Assembly (NCBI RefSeq): GCF_035918395.1
Contig: NZ_CP142362.1
Location: 1,401,501 to 1,465,500 of the forward strand
Length of the DNA stretch: 64,000 nucleotides
Direction: 5' to 3'
From: Mycolicibacterium sp. ND9-15
Lineage (GTDB): Bacteria > Actinomycetota > Actinomycetes > Mycobacteriales > Mycobacteriaceae
Shown: positions 18,876 through 30,023 of the stretch, piece after piece
How the letters are laid out: each line of letters opens with the position of its first letter
Numbering within the stretch: position 1 is the stretch's first letter
Notes under the pieces: generated by a model
Seen by the model: the letters and a program-made list of their open reading frames with translations, nothing else
Databases searched by the model: none
Told to the model about the DNA's origin: nothing
Program-made: the position numbers and the translations under genes

Positions 18876-19192
18876 GAGATGTCCTTGCCGTTGGTCTTGG
18901 CGATGCGGACCTTCTTGCCGGTCTCGTCGTCAACCCGGTACCCGATGCGGGTGGGCTTGCCGTCGGAGTCGACGACCATCACGTTGGAGACGTCGATCGG
19001 CGCCTCCTGGGTGACGATGCCGCCGGACTGTGCGCCGCGCTCGTTGCTCGACACCGCCGTGTGCTTCTTGATCCGGTTGACGCCCTCGACGAGCACCTTG
19101 TTGCGGGCCGGGTAGGCGACCAGCACCTTGCCCTTGGCGCCCTTGTCCTTACCGGAGATGACCAGGACCGTGTCGCCCTTGTGGACCTTCAT
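18872..19192 (-). CDS. rplX: 50S ribosomal protein L24
   Basis: 106 residues. The KOW motif is at the N-terminus ([20 protein letters not shown]), followed by [14 protein letters not shown]24 is an assembly initiator of the 50S subunit. It directly abuts rplN. Confidence 0.96.
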   Translation of the reverse strand: MKVHKGDTVLVISGKDKGAKGKVLVAYPARNKVLVEGVNRIKKHTAVSSNERGAQSGGIVTQEAPIDVSNVMVVDSDGKPTRIGYRVDDETGKKVRIAKTNGKDIS

Positions 19193-19561
19193 CTACAACA
19201 CCTCCGGAGCAAGCGAGACGATCTTCATGAAGCGCTTCTCGCGCAGTTCGCGGCCAACCGGGCCGAAGATGCGCGTACCACGCGGGTCGTTGTCGGCCTT
19301 GATGATGACGGCGGCGTTCTCGTCGAATTTGATGTAGCTGCCGTCGGCGCGACGGCGCTCCTTGACGGTGCGCACGATGACGGCTTTGACGATCTCGCCA
19401 CGCTTGATGTTGCCGCCGGGAATGGCTTCCTTGACGGTCGCGACGATGACATCGCCGATGCCGGCATAGCGCCGCGACGAGCCGCCGAGCACGCGGATGC
19501 ACAGGATCTCCCTGGCACCCGTGTTGTCGGCGACCTTCAGCCGCGATTCCTGCTGAATCAC
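19193..19561 (-). CDS. rplN: 50S ribosomal protein L14
   Basis: 122 residues, first gene of the spc operon. [20 protein letters not shown] and [20 protein letters not shown] are the L14 signatures. L14 forms part of the subunit interface. Confidence 0.97.
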   Translation of the reverse strand: MIQQESRLKVADNTGAREILCIRVLGGSSRRYAGIGDVIVATVKEAIPGGNIKRGEIVKAVIVRTVKERRRADGSYIKFDENAAVIIKADNDPRGTRIFGPVGRELREKRFMKIVSLAPEVL

Positions 19562-19770
19562 TCGATCTCCTCGACCTGGTTTTTGTATGCACGCCAGATA
19601 CCGACCTGGACGTGCGCGGTCTTGCTGTCACTTATGAGCACGCGGGGCCTGCCGGAACGACTGGCCGAGGTCTGCCCAAGGCAACCGCCTGATTCTATGG
19701 GACGACCTGCGGGAAACCAAATCGCCGCTGATCAGGTCCCGTTTGCGCCCCCGATGTGTCTCTGGCCGTG
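19562..19770 (-). promoter_or_regulatory. spc operon leader and candidate promoter
   Basis: In the minus-strand direction TTGGTT (19715-19720) and TAGAAT (19692-19697) are separated by 17 bp, a plausible housekeeping-sigma promoter. It would give a leader of about 125 nt before rplN. The large family-A palindrome lies just upstream and would shield the promoter from transcription out of atsA-FGE. The remainder of the stretch shows no gene. Confidence 0.45.
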
Positions 19771-19900
19771 GCGCGAGCGTGCGTGTCCGACGACGACACG
19801 CCGGGAATCGTCGACACTTTACGCACCCTCGCCCAGCACCGACTGTGCGCAAAGTGCTGCGTTTTGGCGGTGTGTCGGATGCGGACACGCACGCTCGCGC
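19771..19900. repeat. Head-to-head double copy of the family A palindrome (copies 3 and 4)
   Basis: Outer arms are 19 nt and perfect: GCGCGAGCGTGCGTGTCCG (19771-19789) and its complement at 19882-19900. Each half also has its own inner core (CGACACGCCG near 19794, and CGACACACCG on the opposite strand near 19868) and a partial inner arm (ACGCACCCTCGCC; TGCGCAAAG). The whole is a 130-bp imperfect palindrome of two inverted elements. Its last base is the first base of the FGE stop codon complement. Confidence 0.85.
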
Positions 19901-20790
19901 TAGAGGTCAGCCACGCAGCGGAACCCGATGTGGGTGGTGGCGCTGTCCTGCGACTGCGGCGAGCGGGCCGCCGGGCGGTAACGGTGGCAGTATTCCGGGG
20001 CGCACAGGTGTGAGCCGCCTTTGAGGGCCTGGCTGACCGCCGGGTCCGGCCCCTCGACCTGAACCGATGGGGGGCAGCAGGCCGGGACGGGGCCGCCCAA
20101 CCGGTGGTGCGCCGAGAACCGCGTCGTCGTCCATTCCCACACGTTGCCGATCATGTCCACCAACCCGAACGCGTTCGGCGGGAAGGCGCCCACCGGTGAC
20201 GTCCCGACCCAGCCCTGGGCACCGGTGTTGCGGTAGGGGAAGTCGCCCTGCCATGTGTTGGCCATGAGCCGGCCGCCGGGCGCGGCCTCCTCACCCCACG
20301 GATAGGTGGTGGTGGTCCCGCCGCGCGCCGCGTACTCCCATTCCGCCTCGGTCGGCAGCCTCCGTTCCGCCCACCGCGCATACGCGGCCGCGTCGGGGTA
20401 GGCGATCTGCACGACGGGATGCTCCAGCCGGTCCTCGATCCCGCTGCCGGGCCCGAACGGGTGTCGCCAGTCGGCGCCGTGCACCCATTGCCACCACTGC
20501 CGCCAGTCGCGCAGGTCGACCGGCCCGCTGGTGGGCCGGAACACCAGGGCGCCGGGCACCAGGTCCTCGGCGGCGGCGCCCGGATAGAGCGCCGGATCGG
20601 GCGGTTGCTCGGCGACGGTGACGTAGCCGGTGTCCTCGACGAACGCTGCGAACTGCTCGTTGGTCACCGGGTGCCGCTCGATCGCGAAGGCGCCGACCGT
20701 GACGGTGTGCACCGGCGCCTCTTCCGGATAGAACGCGGTCGAGCCCATCCGGAAGCTGGCGCCGGGCAGTTCGGCGAGCTCGGTCAGCAC
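19900..20790 (-). CDS. Formylglycine-generating enzyme (sulfatase-modifying)
   Basis: 296 residues from the GTG at 20790; longer in-frame extensions overlap atsA antisense-free sequence without similarity. FGE oxidises the CxPxR cysteine of sulfatases to formylglycine. The catalytic cysteine pair is Cys263 and Cys268 in GGSHLCAPEYCHRYRPAARS, the positions known for M. tuberculosis FGE (Rv0712). The SUMF1 fold starts at GASFRMGSTAFYPEEAPVHT, with HPVVQIAYPDAAAYARWAE, RLPTEAEWEYAARGG and DMIGNVWEWTT. It follows atsA by 53 bp, its obvious client. Confidence 0.95.
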   Translation of the reverse strand: MLTELAELPGASFRMGSTAFYPEEAPVHTVTVGAFAIERHPVTNEQFAAFVEDTGYVTVAEQPPDPALYPGAAAEDLVPGALVFRPTSGPVDLRDWRQWWQWVHGADWRHPFGPGSGIEDRLEHPVVQIAYPDAAAYARWAERRLPTEAEWEYAARGGTTTTYPWGEEAAPGGRLMANTWQGDFPYRNTGAQGWVGTSPVGAFPPNAFGLVDMIGNVWEWTTTRFSAHHRLGGPVPACCPPSVQVEGPDPAVSQALKGGSHLCAPEYCHRYRPAARSPQSQDSATTHIGFRCVADL

Positions 20791-20843
20791 GCGGTTCAGG
20801 CTAGGCCTCACGGGATGACGGCCCACAGCCGTCTCATCGGCGC

Positions 20844-23195
20844 TCAGTCCTTGGCGAAGGCCGCGGCAAGGTCCTTCTCCACGTCGAGGTAGGGCGTGCC
20901 CGACACGTCCACGACCACTTTGGCGATGGTCCCGCCGGTGAACGGAAACGGTGGCGGGTAGCTCTGGGACACCGGCGACCCGGGGTTGCGCCCGACGCAG
21001 ATCCCGCCGCCGGCCAGGGAGAAGATGCCCGGGTGCGTCTTGACCGCGGCCAGGGTGGCGACAGCCTGGTCGTCGATGTACAGCGTGACGTCGCCCAGCG
21101 GGGTGTGGCTGCCCTCGACCGTCCCGGTCCGCTCGTATCGCGCGCCGAACACATGCCGGCCGGACGGGACCGGTTCGGGTGAGGAGAGTTTCTGTTCGAC
21201 GTCGCCCATGAAGTTGTAGACGTAGTGCAGCCGGCCGTCCTGCACGAAGAGCGCGTGCCCGCCGTGCGCGGCGCCGTGTTTGAACAGCACGCCCTGCGCC
21301 CCGGCATCGTCGATGGTGACCTCCGCGAGCACCGCGAACGACCGGCCGCGCAACTCGACGCAGGCGCCCAGCCCGATCTCCGCGGTGCCCGGATAGTAGG
21401 CGTAGGAGTCGCGTTCGCCGGACAGGGTGGGCCGTCGCCGGCTGGTCAGTTCGAGGATGTTGAGGTCCGACAACGGTAACCCGTTGTACTTCTCGGCCTC
21501 GGCGAACCACAGTTCGGTGAGTTCCTCGAGCTTCTCGGGCTGCTCGGCCGCCAGGTCGTGGCATTGGCTGCGGTCACTTTCGATGTGGTACAGCTCCCAG
21601 CGGTCCTTGTCGAAGTTGCCCCAGCCCGACGGCATCGCGGGGTGAACGGTGTTGGCGAACCAGCCGTCGTGCCAGATGCCGCGCGTGCCGAGCATGCTGT
21701 AGAACTGGGTCTGCTTACCGGTCCTGGCAGTTGAATCGTCAAGGGCAGCTTTGAAACTCGTGCCTTCCAGCGGCCGCTGGGCGACGCCCCGGACGGCTTC
21801 CGGCGGAGCGAGGCCGAGCAAGTCGTACACCGTCGGGGTGATGTCGCACACGTTGACGTAGTTGTCGCGCACCTCGCCGTGCGCGCGGATGCCCTTCGGC
21901 CACGAGACGATCGCGGTGTCGGCGATGCCGCCCTCGTGGGAGGCGTAGCGCTTGTACAGCTTGTAGGGCGTGTTGAACGCCATCGCCCAGCCGATCGGAT
22001 AGTGGTTGTAGGTCAGCGGGCTGCCCAGGGTGTCGTAGAACTTCATGCTTTCTTCGACCGTGTCGATGTAGCCGTTGAAGAACTTCGTCTCGTTGACCGA
22101 ACCGTTCGGACCACCCTCGCCGCTGGCACCGTTGTCGGAGATCACCACGATGATCGTGTTGTCGAGCTGACCGGACTCCTCGAGATAGTCCAGCACGCGG
22201 CCGATCTGGTCGTCGGTGTAGGACAGGAAGCCGGCGAACACCTCGGCCATCCGGCAGAACAGCTTCTTCTCCTCGTCGGACAGCGAGTCCCACGGCCGAA
22301 CGGTGTCCTGCAGCGGCCACGGTTCCCCGCTGGGGCTCTTGACGTCCAGATAGGGGTTCATCGGCGACAGTTCGGTGTCCGGTGGCACGATGCCGAGCTT
22401 CTTCTGGTTCTCCAGCACGATCTCGCGGTAGCGCTCGTAGCCCATGTCGAAGCGGCCCGCGTAGCGGTCGGCCCACTCCTTGAACACATGGTGTGGTGCG
22501 TGCCCGGCGCCCGGGCACAGGTAGGTGAACCACGGCTTGTCCGGAGCGATGACCTTGGCGTCACGGATGAACTCGATGGTCTTGTCGGCGAGGTCCTTGG
22601 ACAGGTGGTAGCCCTGCTCCGGTGTCGCCGGCGGTGCCACCGGATGGTTGTCGTAGACCAGGTCGGGGTACCACTGGTCGGTTTCGCCGCCCATGAAACC
22701 GTAGAACCGCTCGAAGCCCCGCGACAGCGGCCAATGCCGTTTGGCGGCAGCGAGATTGGACTCCTCCAGCGGGGTGAGATGCCACTTGCCGACGCAGTAG
22801 GTGTTGTAGCCACGTTCGGCCAGCACCTCCGAGATCAGCGCAGCGTCCTCGGGGATGCGCCCACTGGTGTTGGGGAAGCCGTCGGTGAACTCCTCGATGG
22901 TCGCCATGCCCACGGAGGTGGGGTTGCGCCCGGTGAGCAGGGACGCGCGGGTCGGCGAGCAGAGCGCGGTGGTGTGGAACTGGCTCAGCCGCACGCCGCG
23001 TTCGGCGATGCGGGTCATGGTGGGCATGTCGACCAGCCCGCCGAAGCAGTCCCACGTCGCGATGCCGGTGTCGTCCCACACCAGGTACACGATGTTGGGC
23101 GCGTCAAGCGGCGCGGTCGGCTCCGCGAACGGCCCCCAGTCCGGCTCGGAATCGCGGATGTCCAGCTCGATCCTGCCGTTGAATTCCGTTGCCAT
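20844..23195 (-). CDS. atsA: Arylsulfatase AtsA
   Basis: 783 residues from the ATG at 23195; a longer in-frame start lies inside the divergent promoter. The sulfatase active-site motif is C79-S-P-T-R83 in FHTTALCSPTRASLLTGR, where Cys79 is the formylglycine site. Metal ligands are consistent with LVWDDTGIATWD near the N-terminus and VISDNGASGEGGPNGS in the middle. The C-terminal 200 residues form an extra beta-rich domain as in Rv0711. No signal peptide is seen, so a cytosolic enzyme is implied. It hydrolyses sulfate esters; the natural substrate is unknown. Confidence 0.94.
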   Translation of the reverse strand: MATEFNGRIELDIRDSEPDWGPFAEPTAPLDAPNIVYLVWDDTGIATWDCFGGLVDMPTMTRIAERGVRLSQFHTTALCSPTRASLLTGRNPTSVGMATIEEFTDGFPNTSGRIPEDAALISEVLAERGYNTYCVGKWHLTPLEESNLAAAKRHWPLSRGFERFYGFMGGETDQWYPDLVYDNHPVAPPATPEQGYHLSKDLADKTIEFIRDAKVIAPDKPWFTYLCPGAGHAPHHVFKEWADRYAGRFDMGYERYREIVLENQKKLGIVPPDTELSPMNPYLDVKSPSGEPWPLQDTVRPWDSLSDEEKKLFCRMAEVFAGFLSYTDDQIGRVLDYLEESGQLDNTIIVVISDNGASGEGGPNGSVNETKFFNGYIDTVEESMKFYDTLGSPLTYNHYPIGWAMAFNTPYKLYKRYASHEGGIADTAIVSWPKGIRAHGEVRDNYVNVCDITPTVYDLLGLAPPEAVRGVAQRPLEGTSFKAALDDSTARTGKQTQFYSMLGTRGIWHDGWFANTVHPAMPSGWGNFDKDRWELYHIESDRSQCHDLAAEQPEKLEELTELWFAEAEKYNGLPLSDLNILELTSRRRPTLSGERDSYAYYPGTAEIGLGACVELRGRSFAVLAEVTIDDAGAQGVLFKHGAAHGGHALFVQDGRLHYVYNFMGDVEQKLSSPEPVPSGRHVFGARYERTGTVEGSHTPLGDVTLYIDDQAVATLAAVKTHPGIFSLAGGGICVGRNPGSPVSQSYPPPFPFTGGTIAKVVVDVSGTPYLDVEKDLAAAFAKD

Positions 23196-23236
23196 ATCGC
23201 CCCGTTCTGTCGTCGTCCACGCCGCCGTATCGTCGC

Positions 23237-24175
23237 ATGATGGGCACTGACTCGTACGCAACTCAGCCGGTCTGGTTCGACTCCGACGGCACCCGCTGCG
23301 CGGGGATGCTCTACCGACCGGCCGCGACAGCTTTGCCGGTGCCGTGCGTGGTCCTGGCGCACGGCTTCTCCGGCACGATGGACTGGATCGTGCCCGACTT
23401 CGCCGAACGGTTCGCCGCGGGCGGCATCGCGGCGCTGACGTTCGACTACCGATATCTGGGCGCCAGTGGTGGCGAACCGCGTCAGCTCATCAGCACCCCG
23501 CGCCAGCGCGCGGACCTGGCGCATGCGGTGGAATTCGCCCGCGGCTGCGACGGCATCGACGCGCGTCGGATCGCCCTGTGGGGCACCTCGCTGGGCGGCG
23601 CCCATGTCGTAAACTTGGCCGGCCGGGATCCGGCTGTCGCGGCGGTGGTGGCGAATGTGCCGGGGCTGGACGTGTTTCGCGGCGCGCTCGGCCGCGCTGA
23701 AACTCCCGGTTATCGGGTGAGCACCGCGCGGGCGGTCGCGGCCACCGGTCGGCTGCTGGGCGCCGCGGTGCTCGACGCGGCCCGCGGTGCGCTCGGGCTC
23801 TCCCCGCACTACATCGCGGTCTACGGTCGCCTGGGTGAAGCGGTGTTCATGGATCCGGGGCTGGCCGAGCTGTTCCGCAATGTGGAGCAGAACTCGCCCA
23901 CCTGGCGCAATGAGATCACGCCGCGGTTTCTGTTCACCGCGCCGCGCTACCGTGAGGGCACGATGGAGCGGATCACCGCTCCGCTGCTGGTGACGCTGGC
24001 GCGTGACGACGAGGTGATCTCCAGCGCGTTCGTCGCCGACAAGGCGGCCAAGGCGCCGCGCCACGAGATCCGGGAGTATCCCGCCCGGCACTTCGAGATG
24101 TATCACGGCGCGATGCGCGACCGGGTGGCCGCCGATCATCTGGACTTCCTGCGGCGGCACCTGCTGACCGGCTAG
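23237..24175 (+). CDS. Alpha/beta hydrolase
   Basis: 312 residues from the first of two adjacent ATGs (23237, with 23240 as alternative). The nucleophile elbow is GTSLGGAH, with HGFSGTMDWIVPDFAERFA upstream forming the oxyanion side, and the C-terminal His in YPARHFEMYHGA. The fold resembles dienelactone-hydrolase/acyl-peptidase-like enzymes. It is divergent from atsA with 41 bp between starts and converges on rpsQ with only 15 bp. Substrate unknown. I recall no counterpart at this site in M. tuberculosis, so it may be a local insertion. Confidence 0.85.
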   Translation: MMGTDSYATQPVWFDSDGTRCAGMLYRPAATALPVPCVVLAHGFSGTMDWIVPDFAERFAAGGIAALTFDYRYLGASGGEPRQLISTPRQRADLAHAVEFARGCDGIDARRIALWGTSLGGAHVVNLAGRDPAVAAVVANVPGLDVFRGALGRAETPGYRVSTARAVAATGRLLGAAVLDAARGALGLSPHYIAVYGRLGEAVFMDPGLAELFRNVEQNSPTWRNEITPRFLFTAPRYREGTMERITAPLLVTLARDDEVISSAFVADKAAKAPRHEIREYPARHFEMYHGAMRDRVAADHLDFLRRHLLTG

Positions 24176-24190
24176 GTGCAGCGGCTTTGG

Positions 24191-24496
24191 CTACTTGGCT
24201 TTCTCGAGGATCTCGACGAGCCGCCAGCGTTTGGTGGCCGACAGCGGACGGGTCTCCATCAGCGAGACGCGGTCGCCGATGCCCGCGACATCGTTCTCGT
24301 CGTGCGCCTTGACCTTCTTGGTGGTGCGGATGATCTTGCCGTAGAGCGGATGACGACTGCGGTCCTCCAACTCGACGACGATCGTCTTCTGCATCTTGTC
24401 CGACACCACGTACCCGATGGCCGTCTTGCGGCGGCCGCGCTGCTCTTCCTTGCGCGGGGTGTGCTTGGGACCTTTGGCCCCCTTGGTCTCTGCCAT
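24191..24496 (-). CDS. rpsQ: 30S ribosomal protein S17
   Basis: 101 residues. A Lys-rich N-terminal extension of about 20 residues precedes [20 protein letters not shown], and [20 protein letters not shown] follows. It is the last S10-operon gene here and overlaps rpmC by 1 bp. Confidence 0.96.
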   Translation of the reverse strand: MAETKGAKGPKHTPRKEEQRGRRKTAIGYVVSDKMQKTIVVELEDRSRHPLYGKIIRTTKKVKAHDENDVAGIGDRVSLMETRPLSATKRWRLVEILEKAK

Positions 24497-24729
24497 TACG
24501 AATCCTCACCGACGGGTCCGGAGGCCAGACCCAACTCACGTTCGCGCAGCACGGTGTACACGCGCGCGATCTCCTGACGCACCGTGCGAAGCCGACGGTT
24601 ATTGGCCAACTGGCCGGTCGCCATCTGGAAGCGCAGGTTGAACAGCTCCTCCTTGGACTCGCGTAGCCGGTCTTTCAACTCATCGTCGCTCAACTCGCGC
24701 AGTTCGCCCGGCGTCACTCCCACTGCCAT
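24496..24729 (-). CDS. rpmC: 50S ribosomal protein L29
   Basis: 77 residues from the ATG at 24729, which overlaps the rplP stop. The typical L29 helix pair is [20 protein letters not shown] and [19 protein letters not shown]. It sits at the peptide exit tunnel. Confidence 0.96.
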   Translation of the reverse strand: MAVGVTPGELRELSDDELKDRLRESKEELFNLRFQMATGQLANNRRLRTVRQEIARVYTVLRERELGLASGPVGEDS

Positions 24730-25145
24730 CAGAAGTGCTCCTCTCGGGTAACGATGCGTGCCTTGATCGGCAGCTTGTGGATCGCGCGAGTCAGCGCTGC
24801 CCGAGCGGTCGCCTCGTCGGGGTAGCTCAGCTCGAACAGCACGCGACCCGGCTTGACGTTGGCCACCCACCACTCCGGCGAACCCTTACCGGAACCCATG
24901 CGGGTTTCGGCCGGCTTCTTGGTCAGCGGGCGGTCGGGGAAGATGTTGATCCACACCTTGCCGCCGCGCTTGATGTGCCGGTTGATCGCGATACGAGCGG
25001 ACTCGATCTGCCGGTTGGTGATGTAGGCGTGCTCCAGTGCCTGGATGCCGTAGTCGCCAAAGCTCACCGTCGTGCCGCCGCTGGCGATGCCGCGCTGCCT
25101 CGGGTGATGTTGCTTGCGGTGCTTGACCTTACGGGGAATCAACAT
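24729..25145 (-). CDS. rplP: 50S ribosomal protein L16
   Basis: 138 residues, the M. tuberculosis length. [19 protein letters not shown] and [20 protein letters not shown] are the L16 signatures. It binds 23S rRNA near the A site. Confidence 0.97.
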   Translation of the reverse strand: MLIPRKVKHRKQHHPRQRGIASGGTTVSFGDYGIQALEHAYITNRQIESARIAINRHIKRGGKVWINIFPDRPLTKKPAETRMGSGKGSPEWWVANVKPGRVLFELSYPDEATARAALTRAIHKLPIKARIVTREEHF

Positions 25146-25148
25146 GAC

Positions 25149-26572
<1,424 letters not shown>

Positions 26573-26854
26573 TTAGCGCCTCTTCGCCTTCCGGTCATCC
26601 TTGATGTGACCCTTGAAGGTGCGGGTCGGCGCAAACTCGCCGAGCTTGTGCCCGACCATCGCCTCGGTGACGAACACCGGGACATGCTTGCGGCCGTCGT
26701 GCACCGCAAAGGTGTGCCCGATGAAGTCGGGGATGATGGTCGACCGACGCGACCAGGTCTTGATGACCTGCTTGGTGTTCTTCTCGTTCTGCACGTCGAC
26801 CTTCTTGAGCAGATGGTCGTCGACGAACGGGCCCTTCTTCAGGCTGCGTGGCAT
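26573..26854 (-). CDS. rpsS: 30S ribosomal protein S19
   Basis: 93 residues. [19 protein letters not shown] and [20 protein letters not shown] are diagnostic. S19 pairs with S13 in the 30S head. It abuts rplV. Confidence 0.97.
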
Positions 26855-26865
26855 CGTGGTAACTC

Positions 26866-27702
26866 CTAGCGCTTCTTGCCGGTGCGCCGGCGTCGGACGA
26901 TGAGCTTGTTGCTCGTCTTGTTCGGTTTACGGGTGCGGCCCTCGGGCTTACCCCACGGGCTGACCGGATGGCGACCACCGGAGGTCTTACCCTCACCGCC
27001 ACCGTGCGGGTGGTCGACCGGGTTCATCACGACACCACGAACCGTGGGGCGCTTGCCCTTCCACCGCATCCGGCCGGCTTTACCCCAGTTGATGTTGGCC
27101 TGCTCGGCGTTGCCCACCTCCCCGACCGTGGCGCGGCAGCGCACATCGACGCGACGGATCTCACCCGACGGCATACGCAGCGACGCGTAAGTGCCTTCCT
27201 TGCCCAGCAACTGAATGCTGGAGCCGGCCGAGCGCGCGAGTTTTGCACCGCCACCGGGTCGCAACTCCACCGCGTGAACGAGCGTGCCCGCCGGGATGTT
27301 GCGCAGCGGCAGATTGTTGCCCGGCTTGATGTCAGCGTTGGGACCCGACTCGACGACGGTGCCCTGCTTGATTCCCTCGGGGGCGATGATGTAGCGCTTC
27401 TCGCCGTCGAAGTAATGGAGCAGCGCGATGTTCGCGGTGCGGTTCGGGTCGTACTCGATGTGCGCGACCTTGGCGTTGACGCCGTCCTTGTCGTGGCGCC
27501 GGAAGTCGATCACCCGGTAGGCGCGCTTGTGCCCGCCGCCCTTGTGCCGGGTGGTGATGCGGCCGTGCGCGTTCCGTCCGCCCTTGCCGTGCAGCGGCCG
27601 AACCAGCGACTTCTCCGGATGGTCGCGGGTGATCTCAGCGAAGTCGGAGACGCTGGCACCGCGGCGACCGGGGGTCGTCGGCTTGTACTTGCGAATTGCC
27701 AT
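26866..27702 (-). CDS. rplB: 50S ribosomal protein L2
   Basis: 278 residues. Signature parts are [37 protein letters not shown] and the C-terminal [16 protein letters not shown], with the essential peptidyl-transferase-centre His in the last motif. Confidence 0.97.
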
Positions 27703-27734
27703 GTTTCTCTAAGTCTTCCTCCGTCGCCGGCTGA

Positions 27735-28037
27735 TCAAGCCGGTGCTCCGAACAGGTCAATGGGCTTGCTGCCGGCGGCCAGCGTGACGATGGCTCGCTT
27801 GGTGCTCTTGCGCTTCCCGTAGCCGGTGCGGGTGCGCTTGCGCTTGCCCTGCCGGTTCGCGGTGTTCACCGAGTCGACCTTGACGCCGAAGATCTTCTCG
27901 ACCGCGATCTTGATCTGCGTCTTGTTCGAGTCGGGGTGCACGATGAACGTGTACACGTTGTCCTCGATCAACCCGTACGACTTCTCGGAGATGACCGGGG
28001 ACAGGATGATGTCGCGTGGGTCAGTGATGGTCGCCAT
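27735..28037 (-). CDS. rplW: 50S ribosomal protein L23
   Basis: 100 residues. [20 protein letters not shown] and [20 protein letters not shown] mark L23, the docking site for trigger factor and SRP at the exit tunnel. It overlaps rplD by 1 bp. Confidence 0.96.
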   Translation of the reverse strand: MATITDPRDIILSPVISEKSYGLIEDNVYTFIVHPDSNKTQIKIAVEKIFGVKVDSVNTANRQGKRKRTRTGYGKRKSTKRAIVTLAAGSKPIDLFGAPA

Positions 28038-28693
28038 CAGGCCGACACCTCCTCTTCGGTCTGGTCGGTATTCGCGCCGATGTAAGCAGTCAGGGCCTCG
28101 ACGCTGAACACCACGTCGTCGGCGTTCAGCACGTCGTAGGTGTTGAGCTGATCGGGCGAAAGCACATGCACTCCAGGCAGGTTGCGCACGCTCTTCGCGC
28201 CTACCTCGTCGGTGCGGCCGATGACCACGAGCAGCTTGCGGCGGTCGGTCAACGTCGCCAGGAACGCCTTGGCGCTCTTGGTCGAGGGAGTCTGACCCTC
28301 CACGATCTCGGTGACCGCGTGAATCCGGTCGTTGCGCGCCCGGTCCGACAGCGCACCGCGCAATGCGGCGCGGATCATCTTCTTCGGGGTCCGCTCGCTG
28401 TAGTCGCGCGGCTTGGGACCGTGCACGATGCCGCCGCCGGCGAACTGCGGCGCCCGGGTCGAGCCCTGACGGGCGCGACCAGTGCCCTTCTGCCGGTACG
28501 GCTTCTTCCCGCCGCCACGGACCTCGGCGCGGGTCTTTGTCGAGTGCGTGCCCTGCCGCGCCGCCGCGAGCTGCGCCGTCACCACCTGGTGCATCAACGC
28601 GATGTTCGCCTCGACGTCAAACAGCTCGGCGGGCAACTCCACCGAGCCGTCCTTCGTACCGCCCGGGGTGTAAACATCAACTTTGAGAGTCAT
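28037..28693 (-). CDS. rplD: 50S ribosomal protein L4
   Basis: 218 residues. The exit-tunnel loop [20 protein letters not shown] is present, and [12 protein letters not shown] lies near the C-terminus. In E. coli L4 represses the S10 operon; no equivalent leader is known in mycobacteria. It overlaps rplC by 1 bp. Confidence 0.96.
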   Translation of the reverse strand: MTLKVDVYTPGGTKDGSVELPAELFDVEANIALMHQVVTAQLAAARQGTHSTKTRAEVRGGGKKPYRQKGTGRARQGSTRAPQFAGGGIVHGPKPRDYSERTPKKMIRAALRGALSDRARNDRIHAVTEIVEGQTPSTKSAKAFLATLTDRRKLLVVIGRTDEVGAKSVRNLPGVHVLSPDQLNTYDVLNADDVVFSVEALTAYIGANTDQTEEEVSA

Positions 28694-29346
28694 TACTTTT
28701 CGCCTCGCTTGATCGCGCTGCGGACCATCACCAGCCCGCCGTTGCGGCCGGGAATGGCGCCCTTGATCAACAACACGCCGTTCTCCGCATCCACCTTGTG
28801 CACCAACAGGTTTTGCGTCGTCACGCGGTCGTTGCCCATCCGGCCCGACATGCGCGTGCCCTTGAACACCCGACCGGGTGTGGCGCAGCCGCCGATGGAG
28901 CCGGGACGGCGGTGCACGGCTTGCGCACCGTGGCTGGCGCCCTGACCGCGGAAGCCGTGCCGCTTCATCGTGCCGGCGAAACCCTTGCCCTTGCTCGTGC
29001 CCGTCACGTCGACGTAGGTGCCGTCGGCGAAGATCTCGGCGGTCAGCTCCTGGCCGATCTCGTATTCGGCGGCGGCAGCCTCATCGTCGAGCCGCAGCTC
29101 GGCCAGATGCCGACGCGGATTGACACCGGCGACCGAATACTGGCCCGTGACAGGCTTGTTGACCTTGCGCGGGCTGATCTCGCCGTAGGCCAACTGCACA
29201 GCGCTGTAGCCGTCGCGCTCCGGCGTGCGGATGCGCGTCACGACATTGGGCCCGGCCTTGACGACCGTCACCGGCACGACCCGGTTGTTCTCGTCGAACA
29301 CCTGCGTCATGCCCAGCTTGGTGCCCAGAATGCCTCTTCTAGCCAT
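28693..29346 (-). CDS. rplC: 50S ribosomal protein L3
   Basis: 217 residues. [20 protein letters not shown] and the central loop [20 protein letters not shown] reaching the peptidyl-transferase centre identify L3. It follows rpsJ by 12 bp. Confidence 0.97.
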   Translation of the reverse strand: MARRGILGTKLGMTQVFDENNRVVPVTVVKAGPNVVTRIRTPERDGYSAVQLAYGEISPRKVNKPVTGQYSVAGVNPRRHLAELRLDDEAAAAEYEIGQELTAEIFADGTYVDVTGTSKGKGFAGTMKRHGFRGQGASHGAQAVHRRPGSIGGCATPGRVFKGTRMSGRMGNDRVTTQNLLVHKVDAENGVLLIKGAIPGRNGGLVMVRSAIKRGEK

Positions 29347-29358
29347 TTTTCTGGTCTC

Positions 29359-29664
29359 CTACTGGATGTTGACGTCGACGCTGGCCGGCAGATCGATGCG
29401 CATCAGGGCGTCAACGGTCTTCGGCGTCGGGTCGAGGATGTCGATCAGCCGCTTGTGAGTGCGCATCTCGAAGTGCTCCCGCGAGTCCTTGTACTTGTGC
29501 GGGGACCGGATGACGCAGTACACGTTCTTCTCGGTCGGCAGCGGCACTGGGCCGACCACGCTGGCGCCGGTCCTGGTGACCGTTTCCACGATCTTGCGCG
29601 CCGAGGCGTCGATCGCCTCGTGGTCGTAGGCCTTGAGCCTGATGCGGATCTTCTGTCCCGCCAC
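29359..29664 (-). CDS. rpsJ: 30S ribosomal protein S10
   Basis: 101 residues from a [22 protein letters not shown] and [20 protein letters not shown] are diagnostic. Besides its 30S role, S10 (NusE) takes part in antitermination. It is the first gene of the S10 operon, preceded by about 360 bp of leader/intergenic DNA. Confidence 0.97.
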
Positions 29665-30023
29665 GCTTCTCCTACCTCACTCATACTGGGCCCCGTTCCG
29701 AGGGGCCTGGTCAGTGCCGCGCGCCAGGACCAACCCGGTCGCGCAGGCTTTGCCGCCGCTGTTTACCTGTCTGTGGTTCACCGGCCCCCGCGCTCGGGTG
29801 TGTCGCCCTCGCACACGCTCTCCCGCGTCGAGATTTCGTCGCGATCGAGGTTGGGACCGGACGCGCCCGCTCGGGCGCCGGTCGTATGCCCCTGCCAGGC
29901 GCAAACCCGACTCAAGGCAACCCGAACAGTATGCCCTAGATCCTGGACTGCTCCAAATCCCGGCCACATCCCTGGCCATGGGAAACCGGGGCGGTAGCCC
30001 GCCCCGCTCGACCCTGCCTGTGG
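29665..30023 (-). promoter_or_regulatory. S10 operon leader / intergenic region with hairpin
   Basis: 359 bp between rpsJ and the esterase 3' end. A hairpin GGCCCC (29689-29694) / GGGGCC (29702-29707) lies about 25 nt before the rpsJ GTG. It is close enough to affect initiation or act as an attenuator. A convincing -35/-10 pair was not found. The rest shows no gene; a weak GTGTGTCGCC...GCACAC motif near 29800 recalls family A but lacks the arms. Confidence 0.35.

Noticed and set aside
20791..21564. Long in-frame N-terminal extension of FGE
   Set aside because: It is the shifted frame of atsA on the same strand and has no FGE similarity.
29780..29830. Another family A palindrome in the S10 leader
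   Set aside because: Only a short GTGTGTCGCC...GCACAC match exists; the GCGAGCG arms and spacing are absent.
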